NCBI GenBank assembly: GCA_029213265.1
Contig: JARGNG010000016.1
Location: 1 to 39,294 of the forward strand
From: Verrucomicrobiales bacterium
Lineage (GTDB): Bacteria > Verrucomicrobiota > Verrucomicrobiia > Verrucomicrobiales > DEV007
Length of the DNA: 39,294 nt
Direction: 5' to 3'
The notes beneath the pieces are model-generated. The model did not search any database, had not been told where the DNA came from, and saw nothing but the letters and a program-made list of their open reading frames with translations. Of the stretch, positions 29,558 through 37,374 are shown in pieces (position 1 is the first letter of the stretch; each line of letters starts with the position of its first letter). A program made the translations under genes and the position numbers.

Positions 29558-30553
29558 ATGCACAAAATCGCAACCCTCGGACTCCATCACGACCACGTCT
29601 GGAGTAATCTCGAAGAACTTCAGGCGACCGGCCGCGCCGAACTCGTCGCCGCAGCGGATGCCGACGGCGAATTGCTGGAGCAATACCGCAGCAAATTTCC
29701 CGGAACGACCTATGGATCTTACGAAGAACTCCTGAATTCGGAAGAACTCGATGCGGTCTACATTTTCGCCAGCAACAAACTCAGCGAAGATCTCACGGTG
29801 ATGGCCTGCGAACGGGGGCTCCACTGCCTCGTGGAAAAACCGATGGCAGCGACGCTGACAGGAGCTGATCGCATGCTCGCGGCGGCGGAGGCAAACAAGC
29901 TCCGCCTCATGATCAACTGGCCCTTCGCCTGGTGGCCTCGTCTTCGACACGGAATCGCGATGGCCCAGGCCGGGGAAATTGGTCAGCTCTGGCAGGTCAA
30001 ATACCGGGCCGCTCACCAGGGGCCCGTCGAGCTCGGGTGCTCACGCCAGTTTTGCGAATGGCTCTACGACGAGGAACTCAACGGAGCCGGCGCTCTGATG
30101 GACTACTGCTGCTACGGTGCCGTCCTCGCCGAAGTGCTCCTCGGCCGTCCCGAAAAGGTGACCGGAATCAAAATCAGCACCGGCCTCAAGCCGGATCTGA
30201 AACTGGAAGACAACGCCATTCTCGTGCTCACCTATGCGAATGCGCTCGCTACGACGGAAGCGAGCTGGACCCAGATTGGAAAACTGACTTCCTACAGCAC
30301 GATTCTCTACGGGAGCGAAGGGACTGTTCTGATCGATCCCGACCATGGCGGGAGCATTCGTCTCGCCAACGCCGAACACCCCGACGGAATCAAGCTGTCG
30401 ATTCCGGAGCAGCCCGCTCATCTCGAAAATGCGAGCACCCATTTCCTTGCGGCTATGGACGATCCCGGATTGGAAATTCATCCGCTCTGCGAGATGAGGC
30501 ACTGCCGCGAATCGCAATGGATTCTGGAGGAGGGGATACGATCGTCCCGGTGA
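29558..30553 (+). CDS. Second Gfo/Idh/MocA family oxidoreductase
   Basis: A 331-residue member of the same family as the previous gene but divergent. The Rossmann start is IATLGLHHDHVWS, with histidines where the GxGxxG glycines usually lie. The lysine motif VEKPMA (Lys94) is normal. The GGGxLxDxGxH segment appears as GAGALMDYCCYG, without the catalytic histidine, as in some related dehydrogenase branches. The domain end YGSEGTVLIDPDHGGSIRL fits. Cofactor and substrate are unknown, and it may not act exactly as its neighbour does. The ATG at 29558 is preferred to a GTG at 29513, which lies within the hairpin. It converges with clpX. Confidence 0.87.
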   Translation: MHKIATLGLHHDHVWSNLEELQATGRAELVAAADADGELLEQYRSKFPGTTYGSYEELLNSEELDAVYIFASNKLSEDLTVMACERGLHCLVEKPMAATLTGADRMLAAAEANKLRLMINWPFAWWPRLRHGIAMAQAGEIGQLWQVKYRAAHQGPVELGCSRQFCEWLYDEELNGAGALMDYCCYGAVLAEVLLGRPEKVTGIKISTGLKPDLKLEDNAILVLTYANALATTEASWTQIGKLTSYSTILYGSEGTVLIDPDHGGSIRLANAEHPDGIKLSIPEQPAHLENASTHFLAAMDDPGLEIHPLCEMRHCRESQWILEEGIRSSR

Positions 30554-30600
30554 ACACCTTCGATGTCAACGGGCAAACCCCGAATCGGCGAACCTTGGCC

Positions 30601-31905
30601 TTACGCCGCTTCCTTCTCGTCGCCGGAATTCTTTTTCTTCTTCTCGACGACGACCTTGGCTTCCTTCTTTCCTTCGACGACATCGCGGTCGACGACGACT
30701 TTGGAAAATCCATCGTGGCTCGGAGCGTCGAACATGACGTCGAGCATGAGCTTTTCGAAAATCGAGCGGAGAGCCCGGGCACCGGTGCCGCGGTCGATGG
30801 CGTCTTCGGCCATCGCTTCGAGGCCGTCCTTGGTGATTTCGAGATTCACTCCGTCCATCGCGAGCAGCTTGCTGTACTGCTTCACCATGGCATTTTTCGG
30901 TTCGGTTAGAACTTTGACCAACTCTTTGGTCTGAAGCGGGCGCAGGGTGGAGACGACGGGAAGACGACCGACAAATTCGGGAATGAGTCCGAAGCCGTGG
31001 AGGTCTTCCGGAGAAACATTGCGGAGCTGCATTTCAATTTCGGTCTCGCTCGCGACCTTGGTGATTTCGTCACCGAAACCGAGGACTTTTTTGCCGAGGC
31101 GGCGTCCTACGATTTCCTCAAGACCGACAAAAGCTCCTCCACAGACGAAGAGGATGCGCTCGGTGTTGACCTGGATGTATTCCTGTTGCGGATGCTTGCG
31201 ACCTCCCTGCGGCGGCACGTTACAGATCGTTCCTTCCAGCATCTTGAGAAGAGCCTGCTGGACACCTTCTCCGCTGACGTCGCGGGTGATGCTGACGTTT
31301 TCGGTCTTGCGTCCGATCTTGTCGATCTCGTCGATGTAAATGATTCCCATCTCGGCGCGCTCGACGTCGTAGTCGGCGGACTGGAGGAGACGAAGGATGA
31401 TGTTTTCGACGTCTTCACCGACATAGCCAGCCTCGGTCAGGGTGGTGGCATCGGCGATGCAGAAAGGGACGTTCAGGACTTTTGCGAGAGTTTTCGCGAG
31501 AAGGGTTTTTCCGGATCCGGTGGGGCCGATCAGGAGAATGTTGCTCTTTTCGATCTCCACATCCTCGAATTCAGCAAATTTCCCGTGAGCGCGCATTTTA
31601 GCGGGTGCGGAAAACTGCTGCAGTCGCTTGTAGTGATTGTGCACCGCGACGGAGAGGACTTTCTTCGCGTGCTCCTGTCCGATCACATAGTCGTTCAACT
31701 GACCCAACAGCTCTTTCGGCTTGGGAACTGTGAGATCGGTCGGAGCAACTTCCTTTTCCTCGTGCAGCTCTTTTTCGAGAATCCCCTCACAAACGTGGAT
31801 GCAGCCGTCGCAGATGTAGACTCCGGGTCCTGCGATCAGTTTTTTGACTTCTGCGTGACTTTTGCCGCAAAAGGAGCACATCGTGAGGTTGGAAGCTCTG
31901 GCCAT
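30601..31905 (-). CDS. clpX: ATP-dependent Clp protease ATP-binding subunit ClpX
   Basis: ClpX unfolds proteins and feeds them to ClpP. The 434-residue protein starts with the zinc-binding domain (Cys10, Cys13, Cys32, Cys35 in CSFC and CDGC). It then has [13 protein letters not shown], Walker A GPTGSGKT (127-134), pore loop GYVGED, Walker [12 protein letters not shown], and sensor 2 [17 protein letters not shown] contains the LGF version of the IGF loop that contacts ClpP. The tail is a Lys/Glu-rich low-complexity stretch ([17 protein letters not shown]). The clpP and tig genes usual next to clpX are absent. It has no Shine-Dalgarno sequence and is last in a minus-strand series. Confidence 0.98.
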   Translation of the reverse strand: MARASNLTMCSFCGKSHAEVKKLIAGPGVYICDGCIHVCEGILEKELHEEKEVAPTDLTVPKPKELLGQLNDYVIGQEHAKKVLSVAVHNHYKRLQQFSAPAKMRAHGKFAEFEDVEIEKSNILLIGPTGSGKTLLAKTLAKVLNVPFCIADATTLTEAGYVGEDVENIILRLLQSADYDVERAEMGIIYIDEIDKIGRKTENVSITRDVSGEGVQQALLKMLEGTICNVPPQGGRKHPQQEYIQVNTERILFVCGGAFVGLEEIVGRRLGKKVLGFGDEITKVASETEIEMQLRNVSPEDLHGFGLIPEFVGRLPVVSTLRPLQTKELVKVLTEPKNAMVKQYSKLLAMDGVNLEITKDGLEAMAEDAIDRGTGARALRSIFEKLMLDVMFDAPSHDGFSKVVVDRDVVEGKKEAKVVVEKKKKNSGDEKEAA

Positions 31906-32015
31906 AATCAGGGAGGAAATTGTTCAAGGTCGAACCGGCGAATCTTCGAAATCGGGTCGAAACTTACTCTATCCTGAGAGCAAGTAAAAGCCAGTCAGAA
32001 TTTAAATTTTCACAA

Positions 32016-33170
32016 TTATAAAATTCTTTCGAAGGTATCGGCTATTTCTGTTGTTTCGTCGAGAGTGCAGTCTGCGGCGACTCCAATCACCTTTTCGCCC
32101 CGGATTCGAATGGTTCCGGCGAGTCCGGCCGCCTTGCCCATTTCGATGTCGCGATCAGCGTCTCCGATCATCCAGGATAGACGTGGATCGATGAAAAACC
32201 TTTCCGCCGCCGTTCGAATCATCTCCGGATCGGGCTTGGGTTGGTGGGGGCAATCGGGTTCGCCGGTGAAAGCGTAAATCCCATCGAAGGCGGCTCCACT
32301 TGTGGCCAGCTCCCGTTGCATTTTCCGGTGAATGCGGTCGAGATCGGATCCCGACATGAGTCCCTTCCCGACCCCTTTTTGACTCGTCACGAGAATGGCA
32401 AGCCAGTCGCGTGCCTTCAGCCAGGCGAGAGCTTCGGCGATGCCGGGATTGAGATGGAAATCCTCCTCCCGCGTGACATACCCCGGTCCGGGAGTGCGGT
32501 TGACGACTCCGTCGCGGTCGAAAAACAGGCAGGGCCGTCCGGAAACTCCGGCTTTGACCTGATTCCATTCTTCGACGGTGTCGACGTCGATACGGGGAGC
32601 CAGCAAACGAGTTTTCAATCCGGCAGAAGCGGCGTTGGAGAGGCTCGTTTCGAGGGTGTTTTCGCTGCTCCAGGGAATGTCGTAGAAGAGTTCGCAATGG
32701 GCTCGGCGGATTCCGAGCAGATAGTAACCCCCGTCTTCCGTCGGGCCGTAGACGGCGTCCGTGTCTTTCTCCAGATGAGACCAGGTTTCTGCAAACAGGT
32801 TCCGGTCCAGATGGATGCAGTCGGTCCCAATGATCGCAACACCGGCGCCGGGAGATTTTTCGAGTAATTTCTCTGCGGCTTCGTGAAGTCGGTCACCCAG
32901 ATCACCCCCGTTCTGAGCCAGCCAGGTCAGTTCTCCGGGAAAAGCAGCCAGCCAGGGGGAGAGCCATTCTGAGATTTCCCCGAAACGCTCTGCGGGGTCG
33001 TAGGCGATGACGATTTTGTCCGGACTCGCGATGCGACATTGCTCCAGCACCCGACAGACCATTTGGTGATAGGCCTCGACTGCGTTCTCTTCGCCAATTC
33101 CGGCGGCGAGTCTCGTTTTGACGCGTCCGACTTCAGGATATTTGAGAAAGACAAGAATGACCCGTTTCAT
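32016..33170 (-). CDS. Fusion of a TIGR04282-type glycosyltransferase and a HAD phosphatase
   Basis: A 384-residue two-domain protein. Residues 1-205 are a DUF2064 glycosyltransferase A-like domain (FLKYPEVGRVKTRLA; GTDCIHLDRNL; YGPTEDGGYYLLG; PRIDVDTVEEW). Residues 213-384 are a HAD-IIIA phosphatase like GmhB/histidinol-phosphatase: FFDRDGVVN (Asp218, Asp220), TSQKGVGKG, PKPDPEMI and MIGDADRDIEMGKAAG. The zinc loop of GmhB is reduced to CPHQPKP, with the second CxC pair missing. The ATG at 33170 matches the usual DUF2064 start; a GTG at 33188 would overlap the stop of the metallophosphoesterase. Together the domains suggest handling of a nucleotide- or phospho-sugar; the pathway is unknown. 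Confidence 0.87.
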   Translation of the reverse strand: MKRVILVFLKYPEVGRVKTRLAAGIGEENAVEAYHQMVCRVLEQCRIASPDKIVIAYDPAERFGEISEWLSPWLAAFPGELTWLAQNGGDLGDRLHEAAEKLLEKSPGAGVAIIGTDCIHLDRNLFAETWSHLEKDTDAVYGPTEDGGYYLLGIRRAHCELFYDIPWSSENTLETSLSNAASAGLKTRLLAPRIDVDTVEEWNQVKAGVSGRPCLFFDRDGVVNRTPGPGYVTREEDFHLNPGIAEALAWLKARDWLAILVTSQKGVGKGLMSGSDLDRIHRKMQRELATSGAAFDGIYAFTGEPDCPHQPKPDPEMIRTAAERFFIDPRLSWMIGDADRDIEMGKAAGLAGTIRIRGEKVIGVAADCTLDETTEIADTFERIL

Positions 33171-33184
33171 ACAGGAAAGCGGAA

Positions 33185-33985
33185 TCACCCGAAGGGTAGG
33201 GAGTAGGATTTCACCGTCGTTGCGTCTTTTGAGAAGGTGATGTGATTAAAGGGAATCGGGCCACCGGGAAGGAAATCGCAGCTTTGGTCGGTCGGGCCGG
33301 CAGTAAACTCGCAGGCCGGGCTGGAAACGCCTGATTGGAGAACCCCGTTTCGATAGATTTGCAGTCCACGATGCAAATGCCCGGAGAAGATGCCGCGCAG
33401 ATGGGATCCGGCCTTCTCTGCGAGACGATCCTGAAAGTCCCGTCCATTCTTTACGAGAAGATGTTGATCGATCCAGGTCGAACCGATCGGAGTTAGTGGA
33501 TAATGAAGGAATACGGCGACCGGTTTTTCACCCGAGATGGCGTTGATCACTGCTTCCATCTGATTTTCAGAAACGAATCCGTGGGGGCCTTCGCCTGGTG
33601 GAACTTTCCCGTCGACGACAAAAAAGTCCATCTCCCCGGCAGCTCCGCCAATCCGGTAGCAGAGTTGCTCCTTCTCTTCGGGGACGATTAATCCCATTTC
33701 ACCGAAATCGAGCGCGGCGCGCATCATGGGAACGTCGTCGTGATTGCCGGTCGCGTAGTAAACAGGGGCGGGAAGTTGAGAGAGCACTTCCGCAGCGAGT
33801 TGATACGCTCCGGAATCGGGATCGTTTACGACATCGCCGGTATGAACGATGAAGTCGGGAACGAAAGGAAGATTCAGGATCTCCGAGACGAGGGCTTCGG
33901 ACCGGGCACAGGCGTTCGCTCCACGGATGTCGAGAGATCGATCCGGGCCGAAATGAGTGTCACTGATATGGATGACTTCGAGCAC
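33185..33985 (-). CDS. Calcineurin-like metallophosphoesterase
   Basis: A 266-residue cytoplasmic phosphoesterase with the five-block metallophosphatase signature: SDTHFG (Asp9, His11), HTGDVVND (Asp51), GNHD (80-83), FLHYPLTP and GHLHRG. The shape resembles the CpdA/class III cyclic nucleotide phosphodiesterase group, but the substrate could equally be another phosphodiester or a phosphomonoester. No signal peptide is present. The gene ends 14 bp before the glycosyltransferase-HAD ATG (or overlaps a GTG start by 4 bp), and starts 17 bp after the esterase stop, so the minus-strand genes here probably form one transcript. Confidence 0.87.
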   Translation of the reverse strand: MLEVIHISDTHFGPDRSLDIRGANACARSEALVSEILNLPFVPDFIVHTGDVVNDPDSGAYQLAAEVLSQLPAPVYYATGNHDDVPMMRAALDFGEMGLIVPEEKEQLCYRIGGAAGEMDFFVVDGKVPPGEGPHGFVSENQMEAVINAISGEKPVAVFLHYPLTPIGSTWIDQHLLVKNGRDFQDRLAEKAGSHLRGIFSGHLHRGLQIYRNGVLQSGVSSPACEFTAGPTDQSCDFLPGGPIPFNHITFSKDATTVKSYSLPFG

Positions 33986-34002
33986 CTGTCAGGGGAGAAA
34001 GG

Positions 34003-34749
34003 TTAGAAAGAAACCGAGATGTTTGCGCTCTCATTCGTTTGAGAGAGCAGCCATTGGTAAAGTTCTTCGGTGTTATACGCCTCAGACCAGGAGTTATGCC
34101 CAACTCCCGGATAGACCGTGATTTTTGCGTTCTGATTTCCCTGCTGTTTGAGTGCTGCGATAAGGCGGGTGGACTCCTCGACCGGAACCGCGGTGTCTTT
34201 GTCCCCGTGAAAAGCCCACACCGGGAGGTGTTTGATCCAGCGCATTTGGTAGGGTACTCCACCTCCGCAGATCGGGGCGATGGCGGCAAATCGTTCCGGG
34301 GCCCGCGTTGCGAAATACCAGGTCCCGTAGCCTCCCATGCTGAGACCCGTCAGATAGATTTTCTGCGGGTTGATGCGATGCGTTTTCTCGAGATGATCAA
34401 TCAGCTCCACAACGGGCTGCTCGGTCCACCATTCTCCTTCCGGGCACTGTGGAGAAACGAGGATGAAAGGAAAGGATCTGCCCTGCTCGACGAGCATGGG
34501 CGGACCGTGGATCTTCACTTTGTCGAGGTCGTTGCCCCGTTCCCCGGCACCGTGGAGAAATACGACGAGAGGCCAGACCTTCTTTTCGTCAGCGGGATCA
34601 TAGTCGTCGGGAAGCGAGAGCAGATAATTCAGCGAGAGCGTTTTCTCTACCGACTTCTCAAATACCGTTTCCACTTGATCCGCGAAACCGGGCGGAGACA
34701 GGAAAAGGCTTAGGATCAAAGCAAAACCGGAGAGGGGGAGTCTCTGCAT
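34003..34749 (-). CDS. Secreted alpha/beta-hydrolase esterase
   Basis: A 248-residue exported hydrolase with a signal peptide (LPLSGFALILSLFLSPPGFA). The fold is that of the esterase/phospholipase-carboxylesterase group related to polyhydroxybutyrate depolymerase and feruloyl esterase: VVFLHGAGERG near 62-72, nucleophile Ser137 in GLSMGG, acid Asp185 in HGDKDTAVPV and base His218 in GVGHNSW. The substrate is probably an ester of a polysaccharide or phenolic acid, but could be another acyl ester. It sits between the beta-helix protein and the metallophosphoesterase, with 17 bp to the next gene. A shared extracellular role with the beta-helix protein is possible but unproven. Confidence 0.87.
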   Translation of the reverse strand: MQRLPLSGFALILSLFLSPPGFADQVETVFEKSVEKTLSLNYLLSLPDDYDPADEKKVWPLVVFLHGAGERGNDLDKVKIHGPPMLVEQGRSFPFILVSPQCPEGEWWTEQPVVELIDHLEKTHRINPQKIYLTGLSMGGYGTWYFATRAPERFAAIAPICGGGVPYQMRWIKHLPVWAFHGDKDTAVPVEESTRLIAALKQQGNQNAKITVYPGVGHNSWSEAYNTEELYQWLLSQTNESANISVSF

Positions 34750-34798
34750 TCGAAAAGCCTAGCGCATAGAATTTGGTGCGCCACCAAAAAGCGGAATC

Positions 34799-36004
34799 TC
34801 AGTCCGCGAGATTATTCTGCAGGAGGATGGAATCATTTTCCGGCAGGTCGAAAGCCTTTCCTTCCCCTTCTGTGCGGCGCCCGATGTCGGTAACCATGTT
34901 TCCGGTGATGACAAGATGATGCGTCTTCGCGTCGGCGGAAACGGCGGACCCCTCGAGCCCGGAGAAGGTGTTTCCCGAAATCGTGTGGTGGCTGGTTTGC
35001 TCGAGAACGATGCCGGACCCGGCGTCCCGCTGAATCGCTTTTTCATGATCGACCGGGCGTTTGATCTCTCCTTTTCCGATGTAGCTGTTGGAAAAGGCGT
35101 TCGCCGAAATCGCGATGCGACTGCTCTCCGGACCGACGCGAACTCCGAACCCGTGCATGAGGGTGAAGGTGTTTCCCGAGACGGCGCAACCGTGAGCGTC
35201 GCGAAGGTCGACGCCGCCCTTCATGTCATGGGCAATCACGTTGGCGGAAAGGGTAATTCCGTAGCAGTCCCGGTCGAGAATGATCGCGGTGCCGTTGCAT
35301 TCTTCGATCATGTTTCCGGAGAGGACCGAACCGTAGGTGTTTTCAATGACGACACCGTTTCCGAGGTGGTCGTCGAGGTTGTTCCCGTTCATGCAGAGGT
35401 TAAAACTGTCAACGCAGGTCACGGCGTCCCAGTTCTCTTCGAAGTGATTCGCATTCACAACAATGTCGTGGCCGGCGTCGATGTGCAGTCCTGACTTCTT
35501 GTTGTAGGTGAGAATGGAATCGGCGACGCGGGGATCCTCGTAGCAGTTGATCAGGGAAATACCATGGCCGCCATTGTGATCGACGGAGAGGCCGTGGAGA
35601 AAGATTTCCTGGATGCCGACCGCGAGGATTCCTTCTCCGCTTTGTTCACTTCCGGAGATGCGAAAATTGGCGAGCTCGACCCGCCAGAGTTTCGCCTTGG
35701 GGTCCTTCCCGATTTCAGGCGATTGTAGAAGCAGCGCGGGAAGGCCTTCTTCGTTTTGGTTTTGAATATGAGTCGACGGCCCCGAACCGAGCAGTCTGGT
35801 TTCGGCTGTCGAGATGCGCAGTGGCTCCGAGATCGCGAAGTTTCCCGGGGGAAGGTGAACGATCCCGCCCGTCACGGGAAGCGCGTTTATGGCTTCCTGC
35901 AACGAAGGAAAGTCTCCGGCATTGATTTCTCTGGGGGATTCGTCCTGGGCAGGGGAAAGAAAAGGCAACAGGGAGCAAAGCAGCGCAGCGTGGATTCGAT
36001 TCAT
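34799..36004 (-). CDS. Secreted right-handed beta-helix protein
   Basis: A 401-residue exported protein with a signal peptide (residues 1-19, ending LSPAQ). The body is a parallel beta-helix, visible as repeated short strand units such as NGGHGISLINC, KSGLHIDAGHDIVVNANHF, GNGVVIENTYGSVLSGN and AAVSGNTF-type turns (VTGNMVTD). The N-terminal FPSLQEAINALPVTGGIVHLPPG is the pectate-lyase-like cap. Pectate lyase or NosD-like surface proteins have this fold, but no catalytic Arg/Asp trio is clear, so it may bind rather than cleave. It starts the minus-strand run with the esterase. Ending LLQNNLAD is complete. Confidence 0.85.
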   Translation of the reverse strand: MNRIHAALLCSLLPFLSPAQDESPREINAGDFPSLQEAINALPVTGGIVHLPPGNFAISEPLRISTAETRLLGSGPSTHIQNQNEEGLPALLLQSPEIGKDPKAKLWRVELANFRISGSEQSGEGILAVGIQEIFLHGLSVDHNGGHGISLINCYEDPRVADSILTYNKKSGLHIDAGHDIVVNANHFEENWDAVTCVDSFNLCMNGNNLDDHLGNGVVIENTYGSVLSGNMIEECNGTAIILDRDCYGITLSANVIAHDMKGGVDLRDAHGCAVSGNTFTLMHGFGVRVGPESSRIAISANAFSNSYIGKGEIKRPVDHEKAIQRDAGSGIVLEQTSHHTISGNTFSGLEGSAVSADAKTHHLVITGNMVTDIGRRTEGEGKAFDLPENDSILLQNNLAD

Positions 36005-36097
36005 GCTGTCATGCTATCAGAATCCGGCTGCTGCATTCGGTACGTCAAAGCGGTAAATCGGGATTGATTCCCGGCTCTTTTTCCGCGACCCAATTCT

Positions 36098-36544
36098 ATG
36101 AGCGAACACAAAACCAAACTCACTTGGAAACGGAACGACAGCGGCTTTGGCTACAAAGAGTATCCCCGGACCCACCAGTGGGAGTTCCCGCGCAGTGGCC
36201 AGGCGCTGAATGCCTCTGCGGCTCCCGAGTATCTCGGTGATGCAGACTGTGCTGATCCCGAAGAAGCTTTTTCTGCTGCGCTTTCGAGTTGTCATATGCT
36301 TACTTTTCTCGCGATTGCCTCGATGAGTGGCTTCGTGGTCGATAGCTACGAGGACGAAGCGGTCGGGCACCTCGAAAAAGCCGACGACGGCAGGCCCTGG
36401 CTCGCGAAACTCGAGATGCATCCCCAGATTGCTTTTTCCGGAGACAAGATTCCCTCTGCCGCGGATATCGAAACGCTTCACGGTAAAGCGCATCACGAGT
36501 GCTTTCTGGCTCGATCCGTGAAGACGGAGATCACGTGGTCGTAG
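36098..36544 (+). CDS. OsmC family protein
   Basis: A 148-residue cytoplasmic protein of the OsmC/Ohr fold. OsmC and Ohr reduce organic hydroperoxides with two cysteines; here Cys65 (AALSSCHMLTFL) and Cys135 (AHHECFLARSV) lie at the expected positions. PEEAFSAALSSC is the typical helix start and KTEITW is the C terminus. This is closer to the OsmC-like (YhfA) subgroup than to Ohr. It diverges from the beta-helix gene across about 93 bp and is followed by a 224-bp intergenic stretch with inverted repeats. Antioxidant activity is inferred from the family. Confidence 0.88.
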   Translation: MSEHKTKLTWKRNDSGFGYKEYPRTHQWEFPRSGQALNASAAPEYLGDADCADPEEAFSAALSSCHMLTFLAIASMSGFVVDSYEDEAVGHLEKADDGRPWLAKLEMHPQIAFSGDKIPSAADIETLHGKAHHECFLARSVKTEITWS

Positions 36545-36568
36545 ATCACCTTATCCAACAGGGTGGTG

Positions 36569-36641
36569 TCCGTAAGGATACCCCGGTAAAACCCGCCTCG
36601 AAGCGGTGGTTGGATTTTCCTTACGGAAAAACTTCATCCAA
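36569..36641 (+). promoter_or_regulatory. Inverted repeats upstream of the DUF5069-like gene
   Basis: TCCGTAAGGA (36569-36578) is the exact inverted repeat of TCCTTACGGA (36618-36627). The second copy is also within a local hairpin: TTGGAT (36610-36615) pairs with ATCCAA (36636-36641) and TTTCC with GGAAA inside it. This structured region lies 130-200 bp before the next gene and 25 bp after the OsmC stop. It may be an operator pair, a terminator for osmC or a leader structure; no T-run follows. Confidence 0.4.
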
Positions 36642-36768
36642 TCTGTCACGGAAATCGGGAGGGAATTTAATTGAAACGAAGCTCCCTGCCCCCTACCCTC
36701 CGCTTTCCAGATTGGCGGGCTTGGCCTGCCCAGATTAAAACCAAACCTACGAACCGACTTATTACATT

Positions 36769-37209
36769 ATGAGCAACATTGTCCCTACGATCAGCTCCGG
36801 CACTGCCGGCCCACTTGGCGTTCTTCATCTCCCACGTCTCTGGCTCAAAGCCTCTCTCGGCGCTGCCGGAAAACTTCACTCTGACTACCCGGCCATCGGC
36901 GCTGGATACGACCAGATGGTTCTCGACGGAATTGGCATCGACAAGGCGGATTTCGAAGCCTTCATTGCTGACTCCAAGCCAAGCTACATCGAGTGTGAAA
37001 ACTGGATTCTTCAGCAGAAGGGCGGATCTCTCGATCAGGATGCGGTTGATAAGCTGAATGCAGCGATCACCGGATACATCCACGACGACGACACCCGTGC
37101 AGAAATCCTCGAGGCTGCCGGCCGCGAAGACGACGGAACGATCAAAGACGCCGTCAACCTGAACAACCTCGACGACTGGGCGATTTTTCACGCACAGGAG
37201 CTCAAGTAA
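36769..37209 (+). CDS. Probable DUF5069 family protein
   Basis: A 146-residue cytoplasmic protein that I tentatively place in DUF5069 from the opening LGVLHLPRLWLKASLGAAGKL, the LHSDYPAIGAGYDQMVLDGIGID stretch and the acidic helical middle (DADFEAFI-like, then ECENWILQQKG). No catalytic residue or metal site is seen. It has two segments with many Asp residues (GYIHDDDTRAEILEAAGREDDG). It stands between osmC and fabV with its own upstream inverted repeats and is followed by a strong terminator, so it is probably a monocistronic gene. The family has no assigned function; the call is moderately sure. Confidence 0.6.
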   Translation: MSNIVPTISSGTAGPLGVLHLPRLWLKASLGAAGKLHSDYPAIGAGYDQMVLDGIGIDKADFEAFIADSKPSYIECENWILQQKGGSLDQDAVDKLNAAITGYIHDDDTRAEILEAAGREDDGTIKDAVNLNNLDDWAIFHAQELK

Positions 37210-37251
37210 GTTCTTTCCGCAGGAGGCTGTCTCAGCGTCCTGAAACTTTGA

Positions 37252-37287
37252 AACCCGTTGCCGGTTTGTCCGGCAGCGGGTTTTTTT
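37252..37287 (+). terminator. Rho-independent terminator
   Basis: AACCCGTTGCCGG and CCGGCAGCGGGTT pair over 13 positions (one T-G wobble) with a short TTTGT loop, directly followed by a run of seven T. This is a textbook intrinsic terminator for the DUF5069-like gene, 42 bp after its stop codon. Confidence 0.9.
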
Positions 37288-37374
37288 GTGCAATTCGATC
37301 CAACAAAAGCGGTTGTATTCCGTTCCTGTGACTGGTAACGCTCATTTCCGAATTTGACCCCCACGATACCTATC

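Noticed and set aside
29932..30909. Plus-strand 325-codon frame spanning the end of the second oxidoreductase gene and part of clpX
   Set aside because: It is an out-of-frame shadow of one gene and antisense of the other.
30997..31977. Plus-strand 326-codon frame over clpX
   Set aside because: It is antisense to an unmistakable ClpX.
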